A stretch of DNA of 64,000 nt, from positions 62,564,222 to 62,628,221 of the forward strand of contig NC_030677.2 of assembly GCF_000004195.4 (NCBI RefSeq), in the 5' to 3' direction. Below, piece by piece: positions 44,706-54,550 of the stretch (position 1 is its first letter; every line of letters begins with the position of its first letter). Under the pieces are notes generated by a model. The model saw nothing but the letters and a program-made list of their open reading frames with translations. It was not told where the DNA came from and did no database searches. A program made the translations under genes and the position numbers. This stretch comes from Xenopus tropicalis (taxonomy: Eukaryota > Chordata > Amphibia > Anura > Pipidae).

Positions 44706-46353
44706 TAAAGCTTACTTAATTTTTACCTTTACTTCTGCTTTAAATAAGCTAGAATTTGTAAAAAAAAAAAAAAACTCTAAAAGTTGCTTGCATTTTGATT
44801 GTGATAAATCTGCCCTTGGTGCCAGAAAAGGCATTGTTAGAAGTTTATTGCCAAACTCTAGTAAAAGAAGGTGTCAAGCCAGAACAGAAGTTGTGAAGAA
44901 TGCAGGCCCACAAGTGCTTTGTTGCCTCACTTATTAGAGGCTTACCTGGGAATGGGTACAGGAAGCACAGCAGTGTAGAATAGCTGGGAAGCCAATAGAG
45001 AAGTACCATAGGATGAGACAAAAGTGAGGTCAACAGGTCAATGTTCAGGCAAAGGTCAAGATCAGAGGTCAAATTCACAGAATACCAGGAGATCAAGGAG
45101 AACTTGATATCCAAGCTAGGAGGATAGTTTCTAGCATTCTTTTATAGGCCTTAGGATAAAAGAGAGTATGCGGCAAAATTGACATAACTGCGTTAATCTT
45201 GACGCAAGTGTGCACCGCGCCTCGAATGATGCATCCACCCTTCTGGCCGGGAAGGTGAGTAGCCTTACAGAAGGATCATTTACAGGTATCCTGCTGCACC
45301 TATAGGGAAACCCTGGAGCTACTGCAACCTCTTGACCAGTCGGTAGCCTCAGGGTTTCCTCAGTGCCAATAGGCATAGCACACGTGTACCTAAAGAATTG
45401 GGCACAGACTTCATTTTCACTCCAAACACCAGAAATTTAGCCAACGGACACTGGAAATGAGGTCAGGCAACTGCACCTGATTTGTAAATAAATACACACA
45501 CACAGTTACATTCATTTTGCTGAACTGGATGCAACTGCAGTAGATGCAGCACAATTGCATTAATAGAATTACCCGTTTGTGTCTGCAATGATGCCAAAAT
45601 CGAACTTGCACTTTGCACACTGCAACTAGATAAGCAAATGCACCCTGTTATCTTTATCTCCATATCAGGGTAGCTCATCTAGCCGGGAGCTGAAAAGGCT
45701 TATGCAAGGTCCACCATGATCATATTTTACAACCATCTTTTTTTAACTAGAATCCTAGCAGGTCACAATTTTAAAATACTTGCACCAGGGTTACTTGCAC
45801 CAGTTATTATACATTCAGTTACTTTGTAAATAGTGCAGTCCAGATACATGCATTTTTAGAAGTACAGTTTATTCATCTTTGTACAATTTTGTACTCCAGC
45901 AACTTCTATTTTAGCTAGACTTACTAATATGGATACTTGGAGAATGTTAGGTAGCAAAGTATTTACACTTTATACAACTTACAGGTCATTATATTAATAT
46001 AAAGCAATATAACAGATTACATTTCCACACACATTTGAAAGCATAGCTTCCATACCATTAAGGAAGCTATGGAGCTATAAACACAGGGGCTGCATGACAA
46101 GGGATCCGAATGACCAGCAGCCAGATTACACTGGATTACACTGGTTTATGTTATGTAGCGAGACTGAAAGAGTTAAGGGAGGAGAAAGCTGGGCTGGGCC
46201 CAGCGAAAGAGAGGGAAGTGATGTCAGGGAAAGAAGTAGTTCACTTCCTTATCTGCTGAGCAGGTAGATATGTCCCACCCACCCTCCCCTTTTTGCATAT
46301 ATTGCAAAAATATCAGGAGTTTTCTTCTTTATGTTCTTATAGTATCTATTGAT
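44706..46353. other. Non-coding, partly repeat-like
   Basis: No gene supported. About 44930-45410 is GC-richer and looks like an old LTR (purine-rich then TTTTATAGGCC), but I found no ends or duplications. The rest is background. Confidence 0.35.
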
Positions 46354-46722
46354 TAGTGATGAGTAATTTTTTTTCGCATTGAATTTCCGCATTTTGGCAT
46401 TGCCAAATTGTTTCACGAAAATTCGGTGAAAATTCGCCATGGAAAAATTCATTGCACGTCAAAAAAAGTCATGGTCATGCCAAACTGGGTGCAGTTGTGG
46501 CAAAAATGGGCATGGTCGCACCAAATTGGGCATAGTCACTTCAAATCGGGCGCAGTCACGTCAAAAATGGGTGCGGTCGAGTCAAAATTGATCACACTAA
46601 AAAAACAAGACACAGGCAACAAAAAAGTTGTGCGACAATGTGTTTTGCAGATTGTTCGCTGTTTCGCGAATTTTATTGTTGTTTTGTGAATTTTATGGCG
46701 AAGGCAGATTTGCTCATTACTA
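46354..46722. mobile_element. hAT-type MITE with 8-bp target duplication
   Basis: A 369-bp copy starting TAGTGATGAGTAATTT and ending GCAGATTTGCTCATTACTA, flanked by an exact CTATTGAT duplication at 46346-46353 and 46723-46730. The interior repeats motifs of the form GGGC(A/G)(C/T)(A/G)GTC(A/G)CNTCAAA about every 20 bp. Confidence 0.9.
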
Positions 46723-46730
46723 CTATTGAT

Positions 46731-48242
46731 AACTGAATGTGGATGTTTTACTGAATGTATTGTTATATTGTGGTTTCTGTATCTTTATACAGAGAGTCAG
46801 CATTGTATTATCATGTTAACTATGATTGCATTTTTTTCCTCTTGAGACATAATTGGCACTGGCTTCAGGTTGGGTTTTTCGCCTTCCTCTAGATCAAAAC
46901 AGTATATATATGATAATGTATTTTTTTCATTTGTATTTAAAGTTTTATTTGTCACAGCAGCGGTGGGACCTTGCCAGAGTACTGCACAGGTAATTTTAGC
47001 AGAGGCAAAATGGAGGTTCTCTCCTTTGACTGCATGGTAGGAGGGGTTGATAGTTACAGATGCTCCTTCTGCTTGTGCTAGGTGACAGCCTGCTTGGATT
47101 TACTATCATTGTGACACTGCAGATCCAGGACCGGCAGCAGGGATACTTAACTTCTCTCATGGTTAGTGATGCAGCTCCTGCTGGTAGCAGAGTTTGGGGC
47201 CATTCTCTCGGTAGGTAGAGGCAGTATAATACTCAGTGTCGGATATAATGACATGGTGCTGATCTCAAATGGCAACTATTGAAGTAAAATTCAAGTCTTC
47301 AGCGAGGAACAGCAGAGAATAGTAGTGATCTCTTATGGAATTCTGGCTTTTGAATATTGCCTTGGGTTAGGCTGACAAGGTCCTATTTATTTGATAAAAT
47401 GTGAATTAATGCTGTGGCCATTTTTCCCCATCTCTGTCTCCAGGTGTTTCATTAAGGTATGTAACAAGGGGTTGGCTGAAGGCAAAGGGTCAATTGAGGA
47501 GTTCCTTTGTCATGTGAAAATGAACATATCCATCACCTCTTTTGGTTTGATATCTTTAGATAATGTTTATTGTTTCCTAGAACAGGGATGAACTACAAAT
47601 ATTTTAAAATAAAAATGGCATGCTGATGCAGAATTTTAAGTTAACATTTCAAGTTAATGCATACAGGGCATTTTCATTCCTTGGCGTTACTGGCCTTTTA
47701 GCTATTGAAAACCTACTATAAAGGAAATGACATAGTCATGATGTACGGTATGCTTATTTATGTATTATATTTAATGTTAAAGGAAGAATATTTTATTTTG
47801 ACACTGATGAAATGTGTCTCCTCCGTTCAATTTGAAAAATGTGCATGTCAAAATTCTTTATAATTAGGATAAGATACTGAAACGATATGTAAATTTCTGT
47901 GTATGTTGAATGTTACTTATAGGTCAGGCAATGAAAATTCTGAATTAATTACAGCTAAATTTAATATTAGAAGGAAAAAAGAGCCATGTTTCTTAAATGA
48001 TATGTTGAACATAATATTAATTAAAACACAACATCATCAGTTTACAGCATGTGTTTTTATCTCTTCCCTAATTTAATTTACCATAAAAAGTCCGTGATGT
48101 TAGCTTCTTTTATTTACTTGTATAGGGAGCTAGTGCTACTACCCAGTCAGCAGTTTTATGTCACTTAAGATAAAGCCATGCATACAGCTTAACTTACCTT
48201 TCAGACCCCCTGGCAGAGGCAAATTTGTTAAATCCGCCCGAG
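46731..48242. other. Non-coding background
   Basis: No gene or bounded repeat seen. The stretch at about 47620-48170 looks unique and could hold conserved non-coding sequence, untested. Confidence 0.4.
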
Positions 48243-48247
48243 GTCGC

Positions 48248-48726
48248 TGTCATGAAAATGACCTAACAACTGTATGCTCAAACACTGGAGAGAAACCGTG
48301 TAGCATTCCAGCACTTTATTTTTGTAAAGTCCAATGACATCAGACAGCAACAAATCATTCTAAGGAAGTAAAATAGCAAAAAGGCAGTTCCCACAGAAGT
48401 AAATCCACAGTCTGAAGAAAATAATGGCCGAAGAGTATCTGAAGCGGTTGATCCGAAGTGCAGGAATCCTTTCCTCTCTCTCTCTGAAGACTGACTCCAA
48501 GCTCTCTTTGGGGCTCTTTTTATGTCCCTGTTGGCCCATCCTCCCAGCAAACCCCATATTGTTCCTATGCAGGGGTGGGGAGACGTATAGGTGCCGAGGT
48601 AACTGGATTATCTGCCTATTGTTTCCAATCAGGCTGGGGCAGATGTGTTAGAGCCTTGGGGTCAGTCCCTAATCTCATCAGAGAGAAATTAAATCAATGC
48701 TTAATGTTTAAGATAAACCCGTCACA
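48248..48726 (-). repeat. Solo LTR with 5-bp target duplication
   Basis: A 479-bp LTR with TG/CA ends: TGTCATGAAAATGACC at the left and AAACCCGTCACA at the right. It is flanked by GTCGC at 48243-48247 and 48727-48731. Read on the minus strand it starts TGTGACGGGTTTATC, has a TATA-like ATAAAAAGAGCC near 48517 and AATAAAGTGC near 48315, in the right order for an LTR promoter and polyadenylation signal. A gypsy-like source is likely. Internal sequence is gone, as after LTR-LTR recombination. Confidence 0.85.
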
Positions 48727-48731
48727 GTCGC

Positions 48732-48985
48732 CACCATTCGCGCCCCTCCTGCGCATTCGCAACCACTCCCCCCGCGCATGTGCATTCATGACCCCCCATG
48801 CACACATGCGCATTTGCGCATCCATTTAAACTCTCATACTGAGCAGTGGGGAGAGGTCCTTGTTGCTCTGTGTGTGAGCAAAATTTCACTGTGGCTTAGG
48901 CAGCATGCCGTCCCCAAATTTGTGCTGCCCTAGGCCCGTGCCTTTGTGGCCTCACCACAAATCCGGGCCTGCCCCCTGGGTGTGC
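48732..48985. repeat. GC-rich MITE-like fragments
   Basis: CGCGCATGTGCATTC and CATGCGCATTTGCGC repeats at 48760-48825. GCCCTAGGCCCGTGCCTTTG...ACAAATCCGGGCCTG at 48930-48972 is a terminus of a frog hAT-like family. No full element. Confidence 0.45.
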
Positions 48986-48989
48986 CCTG

Positions 48990-49220
48990 AGCGAAATGTG
49001 GCTACTGCACAACTTTTTTGATGCCCCCAACTTTTTTTGACTCAACTACAAGGTATTTGACATGACCGTAACTTTTTTGATGTTACTGCAACTTTCCCCT
49101 CACTCAACAAATTGTTTTCACGTCAAATTTTTGTGGGCATTTTGGGAAAAAAATCAGCCAATGGCGAAATGCGGAAATTTGCTGTGAATCCATGCCTGGA
49201 AAATTTTTGCTTATCACCAG
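48990..49220. mobile_element. hAT-like MITE, right end
   Basis: Contains the family core in reverse (GAATCCATGCCTGG at about 49187) and ends TTTTGCTTATCACCA. The left terminus reads GAGCGAAATG near 48992 without its first bases. Boundaries approximate. Confidence 0.6.
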
Positions 49221-49699
49221 CCCTGATGTTTCGAATATATTTCTATTTCTATATTTCTATACGGTGATTATTATTACATTGTTTAGAGATTGGGGCTATA
49301 CAGTATACAAGGAGGCTTCAACTTTCTATATCTTCAATACCATTTAAAAAAGTTGCACATTTTTCAAGATTTACTGTGTGACAAAGTGCTAAAAATCCAA
49401 ATGACAATTTGGCAGCTAAAACTTACTGAGATCATGTAGAAGTTAATGGCAGATGTCCCTTCCCTTGCCTGAGGGATCCTTCTTTTGCTTCGAAACTTTA
49501 GAGGCTTTTGGATTTTTGTGTGACAATCCAAAAAAGTAGAGGTTTCAATTTGACAATTTGAAAAAAAAACCCTGCAGTTTTGCAACTTCTCTGTGCCTTT
49601 TTCCCCCACACAGACTTTTTCAGTAAATGTCAGACATTTGTGAAATGAATTTATTTAATTTTTTTAGTAAATCTGCCCCATAATGTTTACCTATAGGTA

Positions 49700-49933
49700 A
49701 TATTTATAATTTGTTTGCTGATAGGACGGCTTTTCTAAGTAATTGATTGTTACTTGAAACTCCCAATTCTGACTGTTTTGCCAATCTGATTGTCCCTTCT
49801 CAGCCCATCAGTTATTGTTTCTAATGCTAATGGACTTCTGCTTCATTGCAGCCCCTCATAGAGGAACATCGGGATTCAGACAGGTAATGTAAAAGCAATG
49901 GTTTTAATTTCTGGTGTCAGTATCACTTTAAAC
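49700..49933. mobile_element. TTAA-type MITE fragment (GTGTCAGTATC family)
   Basis: Matches the right two thirds of the element at 60853-61199 (TTGTTACTTGAAACTCCC, CCTCATAGAGGAACA, then CTGGTGTCAGTATCACTTTAA). The left terminus is missing. Confidence 0.65.
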
Positions 49934-50157
49934 ATCTATAAGCAAATTGGCTAATAATAAGCCCATCATACAGTATTGTAATAAGTATAATACAATGTTT
50001 TTATATATGTAACTTTGTTAATTGCAAATGTAGAACCTCAGGCTTGAACCAAAAACATCTGAAAATTACCAACTGTTTAATTAGAAATGTAACATTATAT
50101 AGTATGTAGATATGATTCTAGTTGGTTGTTTTATGTTAAACATGTCTGTAACATTAA

Positions 50158-50330
50158 AGGGGAACTATTGTGAAAATGAAAATTTAACAATCTTCATTTC
50201 ATAGAAATATTACACTTTACAATCAATTTCAAATTCTGTAACATTTCTGAAAAATCAAGTTACTCTTTACTATCCCTTACTCAGCAATCTGCCTCTCTAC
50301 ATGTGCAGAGACAATATATTGTCTAGACCA
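50158..50330. mobile_element. TTAA-type MITE, left end
   Basis: Begins just after TTAA (50154-50157) with AGGGGAACTATTGTGAAAATG, a terminus common in frog MITEs. It is interrupted to the right by the fold-back element at 50360-50612, so the other end is not assigned. Confidence 0.55.
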
Positions 50331-50359
50331 AAATCGTTCCAAATCCAGTATTCCAGTTC

Positions 50360-50612
50360 AGCTACCTCATTCAAGCAGGCTATCACTCCTGTGCTCCTGT
50401 TATAGCACTAATTGCATGTAGACATCATATAAGATAATGGAGGACACCTGACATTGCAGGGCTTTGCTGCAATTAGTGTTTATTAGTGTGCTCCACTACA
50501 ACTTCACTTGAAAAAGGGCTTTGCACGAAACATGTAGTAGAACACACTAATAAACACTAATTGCAGCAAAGCCCTGCAGTGTCAGGTGTCCTCCATTATC
50601 TTATATGATGAA
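50360..50612. repeat. Fold-back, Penelope-terminal-repeat-like element
   Basis: A 72-bp arm at 50423-50494 (CATCATATAAGATAATGG...) is repeated in inverse at 50541-50610 with very few differences. The 45-bp centre holds CACTTGAAAAAGGGCTTTGCACGAAACATG, which resembles a decayed hammerhead (TGAAAAA for the CUGANGA strand, CGAAAC for the other). The left flank and arm also occur at 5208-5348. Confidence 0.7.
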
Positions 50613-50626
50613 TATATTGTCAAGGT

Positions 50627-50926
50627 CAGTGTTCCCCAACCAGCGGCTTGTGAGCGACATGTTGCTCCCCAACCCTTTGGATGTTGCTCCCAGTGGCCTC
50701 AAAGCAGGTGCTTATTTTTTAATTCCGGGTAAGGAGGCAAATTTTAGTTGCATAAAAACCAAATATAATGCCAAACAGAGCCTTCTGTAGGTTGCCAGTC
50801 CACATAAAGTAGACAATTATAGCTTTTATTGTCACCCCCAGGAATCTTTTTTTCATGCTTGTGTTGCTGCCCAACACTTTTTCCATTTAAGTGTGGCTCA
50901 CTGGTATAAAAAGTTGGGGATCCCTG
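50627..50926. mobile_element. hAT-like MITE (CAGTGTTCCCCAACC ends)
   Basis: Starts CAGTGTTCCCCAACC and ends GTTGGGGATCCCTG, inverted. The flanking 8-mers GTCAAGGT and GTCTAGGC agree at 6 of 8 positions, fitting an aged duplication. No coding potential. Confidence 0.75.
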
Positions 50927-51269
50927 GTCTAGGCAAAGGGAGCATACGTATTTGTCTCCAACATATTTGTCTTGCAGGGGTTGTTAACCTTCACATAAAT
51001 GCAGTTAGCAGAGTAGATTGTCATTTTAAGTGAATATGTAATATATCTCTTGAGAAAACTACCTTGCAGGGACATAGGATGGGCATGTGAGGAGGGGGTG
51101 GTGGGCAGCATCCTAATTCTACCCAGTCCCTGCCATCACACCCTCCTCCCATGGCATCACATGTACATGACAGTTTTCTCTTATAGTGCATGGAGTCTGC
51201 TACACATTCCTATAGTGATCCAAAAAGGAGATTTTCTTACCTGATAAATCCCTTTTGCGTAGGCCCGTA

Positions 51270-51378
51270 CTGTCAGTGCAGGACGACTGGGGTTAAGTTC
51301 TCCTCTCTGGAGGTAGGACAAACTCTAATGAATGAATGAAACTCCTCCTCTTCCTGTGTCTCCCTGTCTGATCAGTTT
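51270..51378. repeat. DIRS inverted terminal repeat, left (3') copy
   Basis: Starts CTGTCAGTGCAGGACGACTGG and ends CTGATCAGTTTT. Reverse complement of 56765-56873. Outside it, 51227-51269 is unique to this end and is matched only by the internal complementary region. Confidence 0.92.
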
Positions 51379-51499
51379 TGTTGTAACGTCTGTGCTGGAG
51401 ACACTGGTGCATGAACAATTTTAACTTCTTATTCAACTTGTGTATTAACAGTCAACTTTTTAAACTTTGTTAATATGGCACCGCCACAAGGGTGGGATG

Positions 51500-51597
51500 C
51501 TGCACTGACAGTACGGGCCTACGCAAAAGGGATTTATCAGGTAAGAAAATCTCCTTTTATGCGTACGGCCCTACCTGTCAGTGCAGGACGACTGGGG
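51500..51597. repeat. DIRS internal complementary region
   Basis: The first half (51500-51554, CTGCACTGACAGTACGGG...AAAATCTCC) is the reverse complement of the left end 51227-51281. The second half (51555-51597, TTTTATGCGTACGGCCC...CTGGGG) is the reverse complement of the right end 56850-56892. The two ends are therefore joined here in the order of a circle junction, as the DIRS replication model requires for restoring the termini. Confidence 0.92.
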
Positions 51598-51635
51598 ATG
51601 TCCCAAAGCCGTCCTAAAATGAAAAGGGGGGGTAG

Positions 51636-53864
51636 TTAAGTAGGTGCCTTTGTAGATTGTAGCACTTTCCTACCAAATTCCGCAGGTGCAGAGTTGAAAA
51701 CGTCGAATTTGTAGAATTTTGTAAAAGTATGCGGAGACGACCAAGTGGCCGCCTGACAGATAGTCTCTAAGGATGCCTCGTGATAAAGTGCCCAGGAGGT
51801 ACTGACTTTCCTGGTTGCGTGTGCTCTTATCGTCATAGGGGTAGGTCTACCCGCCTTGTTGTAGGCCTCTGATATGAGTAGCACTAGCCATCTGGCTATT
51901 GAGCGTTTTGAGGCTGGAAACCCTGCTCTTGGTCCTCCAAAGAGAAGGAATAGAGAGTCTGACTGTCTTAGACTTTGGGTTCTGTGGATATATTCCTTAA
52001 GGGCTCGGACTGGGTCCAGAGTGCTTGTTGTATTACTCTCATTGTCTCTATGGTCTACCTTGAGGACTGGAATTACTATTTCCTGGTTCAGGTGGAAGGC
52101 AGTTGCCATTTTGGGAATAAAGGATGGATTGGTACGAAGTACCGCTTTATCTTGATGGAATTTTAACCAAGGGAATTTGCTAGAGAGTGCTGCGAGCTCT
52201 GAGACACGTCTAGCGGAAGCTATTGCCATCAGAAATACCGTCTTTAGCGTGAGATCTTTTAGATTCGTGGATTCTAATGGTTCAAATGGCTTGTGCTGCA
52301 AGTGGGCTAGGACCAGGTTTAGATCCCAAGATGGAGTAGGATCCCTTATTGGAGGTTTGATCCGTTGTAGTGCCTGGAAGAAGAGTCTGACTTCTGGTAT
52401 CATTGCCCACTGTTTGTGAAAAAGGGCTGCTAGGGCCGAAGTTTGAACCTTAAGAGACGTGATGCTGAGGTTCATGTCAAATCCGTTTTGAAGGAATTGG
52501 AGAATGTGTGGGGAGGTACAGCTCTTCCAATTAAGGTTGTTGGAGGTACACCATGAAAGAAATATACGCCATACTCTGTAATAAGCTCTGTTTGTGGAAG
52601 GTCTCCTGGCCGCTAAAAGAGTTGTGATTACTGATGGATGGAATCCCTTCTGTTTCCAAATGTCGGTTTCAAGAGAAATGCCGTCAAATGTAGTTTGTGG
52701 AGGTCTGGAAACCAAGCTGGACCCTGTGTAAGTAGGTCTGGTGATAGCGGTAGTGTGAGATGGTCCACTGACATTGTCATTATGTCCGCAAACCAGGTGC
52801 GATTCGGCCATCTCGGTGCTATCAGGATTGTGAGGACTCCTTCCTGGCGGACTTTGTTGAGGAGTCTCTGGATCATTGGTATTGGTGGGAATGCATACGC
52901 CATTGGAAAAGACCAGGGAGTAGCCAAGGCGTCGACAGCTTCTGCCCTTGGGTCCCTGATCCTGGAGAAGAAGCGTGGTAGTTGTGCGTTCAGTCTGGAC
53001 GCCATGACGTCCACTGATGGGGTGCCCCACTTGTCTGTTAGGTTGTGAAACACCGTTGTCTGGAGGTGCCATTCCCCTGGGTCTAGCGTATTCCGGCTCA
53101 GGTAATCCGCCTGCCAGTTCAGGAGACCTGGGATGTATATGGCTGATATGTGGGTCACTCTGGCTTCTGCCCATTGGATGATGTGGGAAATCTCCTGCAT
53201 GGCCGCAGTGCTTCGTGTACCGCCTTGCTTGTTGAGGTAAGCTACTGCTGTGCTGTTGTCCGTCTGTATTCTGATGTGAGACCGTTGTAGGTCTGCTGAC
53301 CAATAAGTGATCGCTCTGTAGATGGCCCGAATTTCCAGGACATTTATATGTAGCTTCTTTTCCTGTGAAGACCAGAGGCCCTGACAAGTTAGGTGCTTCC
53401 AGGTTGCTCCCCAACCTTTCAGGCTCGCATCTGTTGAGATCACTTCTGGGTCCGGTAGGCGCCACGGTTTGCCCCGAGCTAGGTTGGATTGTAGGGACCA
53501 CCATTGAAGGCTGATGTGAACCCGACTGGATAGGGGAATTTTTTGAGACAGGTCCTTGTGGTCTTTGTTCCATAATCTCAGAAACTCCCTCTGCATTGGT
53601 CTCATGTGATACCTTGCGAAGGGTACTGCATCTAAGGATGCGGCCATCAGTCCTAATAGCTGCAGTATCATGAATGCAGTGGTCGGTTGCTGTTGAATCT
53701 GACCGGTAAGTGACTGGATCTTTGATATCTTTTCCTGTGGTAGGAAAATGCGTTGTTGGACTGTGTCCACTATCATTCCCAGGAAGGGCATGACCTGTTG
53801 TGGGATCAGGATGCTCTTTTGGTGGTTTATTAACCAGCCGTGTGATGTCAGGTGTTGGATGCAT
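51636..53864 (-). CDS. DIRS tyrosine recombinase
   Basis: A 742-codon open frame whose C-terminal part, from about residue 385 (about position 52710), is a DIRS-type tyrosine recombinase. It has an N-terminal helical DNA-binding part (STNRAYYRVWRIFLSWC), then the catalytic core: Arg552/553 in ASARRVSELAAL, His682 and Arg685 in RAHATRKVS, and the nucleophile Tyr718 in FTKFYKFDVF. The enzyme joins a circular DNA copy into the genome by strand exchange. The first 380 or so codons overlap the RT/RNase H gene in another frame, are Pro/Ser/Thr-rich, and match nothing I know. They are probably open by chance, so the true start is uncertain and the methionine at 53864 should not be taken as established. 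The frame ends 250 bp before the left terminus. Confidence 0.92.
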   Translation of the reverse strand: MHPTPDITRLVNKPPKEHPDPTTGHALPGNDSGHSPTTHFPTTGKDIKDPVTYRSDSTATDHCIHDTAAIRTDGRILRCSTLRKVSHETNAEGVSEIMEQRPQGPVSKNSPIQSGSHQPSMVVPTIQPSSGQTVAPTGPRSDLNRCEPERLGSNLEAPNLSGPLVFTGKEATYKCPGNSGHLQSDHLLVSRPTTVSHQNTDGQQHSSSLPQQARRYTKHCGHAGDFPHHPMGRSQSDPHISHIHPRSPELAGGLPEPEYARPRGMAPPDNGVSQPNRQVGHPISGRHGVQTERTTTTLLLQDQGPKGRSCRRLGYSLVFSNGVCIPTNTNDPETPQQSPPGRSPHNPDSTEMAESHLVCGHNDNVSGPSHTTAITRPTYTGSSLVSRPPQTTFDGISLETDIWKQKGFHPSVITTLLAARRPSTNRAYYRVWRIFLSWCTSNNLNWKSCTSPHILQFLQNGFDMNLSITSLKVQTSALAALFHKQWAMIPEVRLFFQALQRIKPPIRDPTPSWDLNLVLAHLQHKPFEPLESTNLKDLTLKTVFLMAIASARRVSELAALSSKFPWLKFHQDKAVLRTNPSFIPKMATAFHLNQEIVIPVLKVDHRDNESNTTSTLDPVRALKEYIHRTQSLRQSDSLFLLFGGPRAGFPASKRSIARWLVLLISEAYNKAGRPTPMTIRAHATRKVSTSWALYHEASLETICQAATWSSPHTFTKFYKFDVFNSAPAEFGRKVLQSTKAPT

Positions 53865-54547
53865 AATTCTGTGTCTCTCCTTGCTTTGATTGCCGTGTTC
53901 GCATAGATGAGAATGTCGTCCAAGTATGGATATATGTGCACTCCCTGAGAACGGATTTTTGCTACCAGGGCTCCCAGAACCTTGGTAAAGACTCTGGGTG
54001 CTGAGGTCAGCCCGAATGGCATGGCCCGGAATTGGTAGTGTGTATGATTCAAGTAGAACCTGAGGAATTTCTGGTGGACTGAGTGGATCGGTATGTGCAG
54101 GTATGCATCTTTGAGGTCTACCTTTGTCATGAATGCTGCCTCTGGTAGTGCCGCGGTTATGGAGCGAATGGTTTCCATTTTGAATCTCTGGTATTTGACG
54201 AATTTGTTGAGGGGATGAAGGTTGAGGACTGGGCGATACCCGCCGTCTCTCTTTGGAACCAAAAATAGATTCGAATAGAATCCTTGGAAGTATTCCTCGG
54301 TGGGGACTGGAGTGATGACATTTTTGAGTAGGAGATCCTGTAGTATGAGTAGTGTTGCTGACGCTTTTGCTGTGTCTGTGGGTAATTTGGAAGGCACTAC
54401 TCTCATGACCGGTGGGTATTTGTTGAAGTATATTCTTAATCCTTCCGAGATGATTCTGAGAACCCAGGGATCTTTTGTGGACTCCTGCCAGGCTGTGGTG
54501 AATTGTTTGAGTCTGCCCCCTACTGCTGGATCTGTTTGAGTTGTTAG
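52628..54547 (-). CDS. DIRS reverse transcriptase / RNase H
   Basis: From the first methionine (54406) the frame has 592 codons. It is open for 47 more codons upstream, to the gag stop, and these encode RT-like sequence (TTAWQESTKDPWVLRIISEG), so the domain starts before the methionine. Motifs numbered from that methionine: LVPKRDGGYRPVLNL about 49-63, MTKVDLKDAYLHIPI about 93-107 (catalytic Asp), MPFGLTSAPRVF 129-140, YLDD 161-164, then RNase H with STDAS 324-328, Glu358 (NVLEIRA), TDN 382-384 and Asp434 in NWQADYLSR. It copies element RNA into DNA. The last part overlaps the start of the tyrosine recombinase domain. Expression is probably by readthrough of the gag UGA, as gag and RT are in the same frame. 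Confidence 0.95.
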   Translation of the reverse strand, partial: LTTQTDPAVGGRLKQFTTAWQESTKDPWVLRIISEGLRIYFNKYPPVMRVVPSKLPTDTAKASATLLILQDLLLKNVITPVPTEEYFQGFYSNLFLVPKRDGGYRPVLNLHPLNKFVKYQRFKMETIRSITAALPEAAFMTKVDLKDAYLHIPIHSVHQKFLRFYLNHTHYQFRAMPFGLTSAPRVFTKVLGALVAKIRSQGVHIYPYLDDILIYANTAIKARRDTELCIQHLTSHGWLINHQKSILIPQQVMPFLGMIVDTVQQRIFLPQEKISKIQSLTGQIQQQPTTAFMILQLLGLMAASLDAVPFARYHMRPMQREFLRLWNKDHKDLSQKIPLSSRVHISLQWWSLQSNLARGKPWRLPDPEVISTDASLKGWGATWKHLTCQGLWSSQEKKLHINVLEIRAIYRAITYWSADLQRSHIRIQTDNSTAVAYLNKQGGTRSTAAMQEISHIIQWAEARVTHISAIYIPGLLNWQADYLSRNTLDPGEWHLQTTVFHNLTDKWGTPSVDVMASRLNAQLPRFFSRIRDPRAEAVDALATPWSFPMAYAFPPIPMIQRLLNKVRQEGVLTILIAPRWPNRTWFADIMTMSVDHLTLPLSPDLLTQGPAWFPDLHKLHLTAFLLKPTFGNRRDSIHQ

Positions 54548-54550
54548 TCA
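54548..54550 (-). promoter_or_regulatory. Gag UGA stop in leaky CUA context
   Basis: The gag stop reads UGA with CUA as the next codon. UGA-CUA is a known efficient readthrough context in animal genes and in some viruses. The same frame continues without a stop into RT/RNase H, so a fraction of ribosomes could make a Gag-RT fusion of about 1137 residues. Readthrough itself is inference. Confidence 0.65.
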
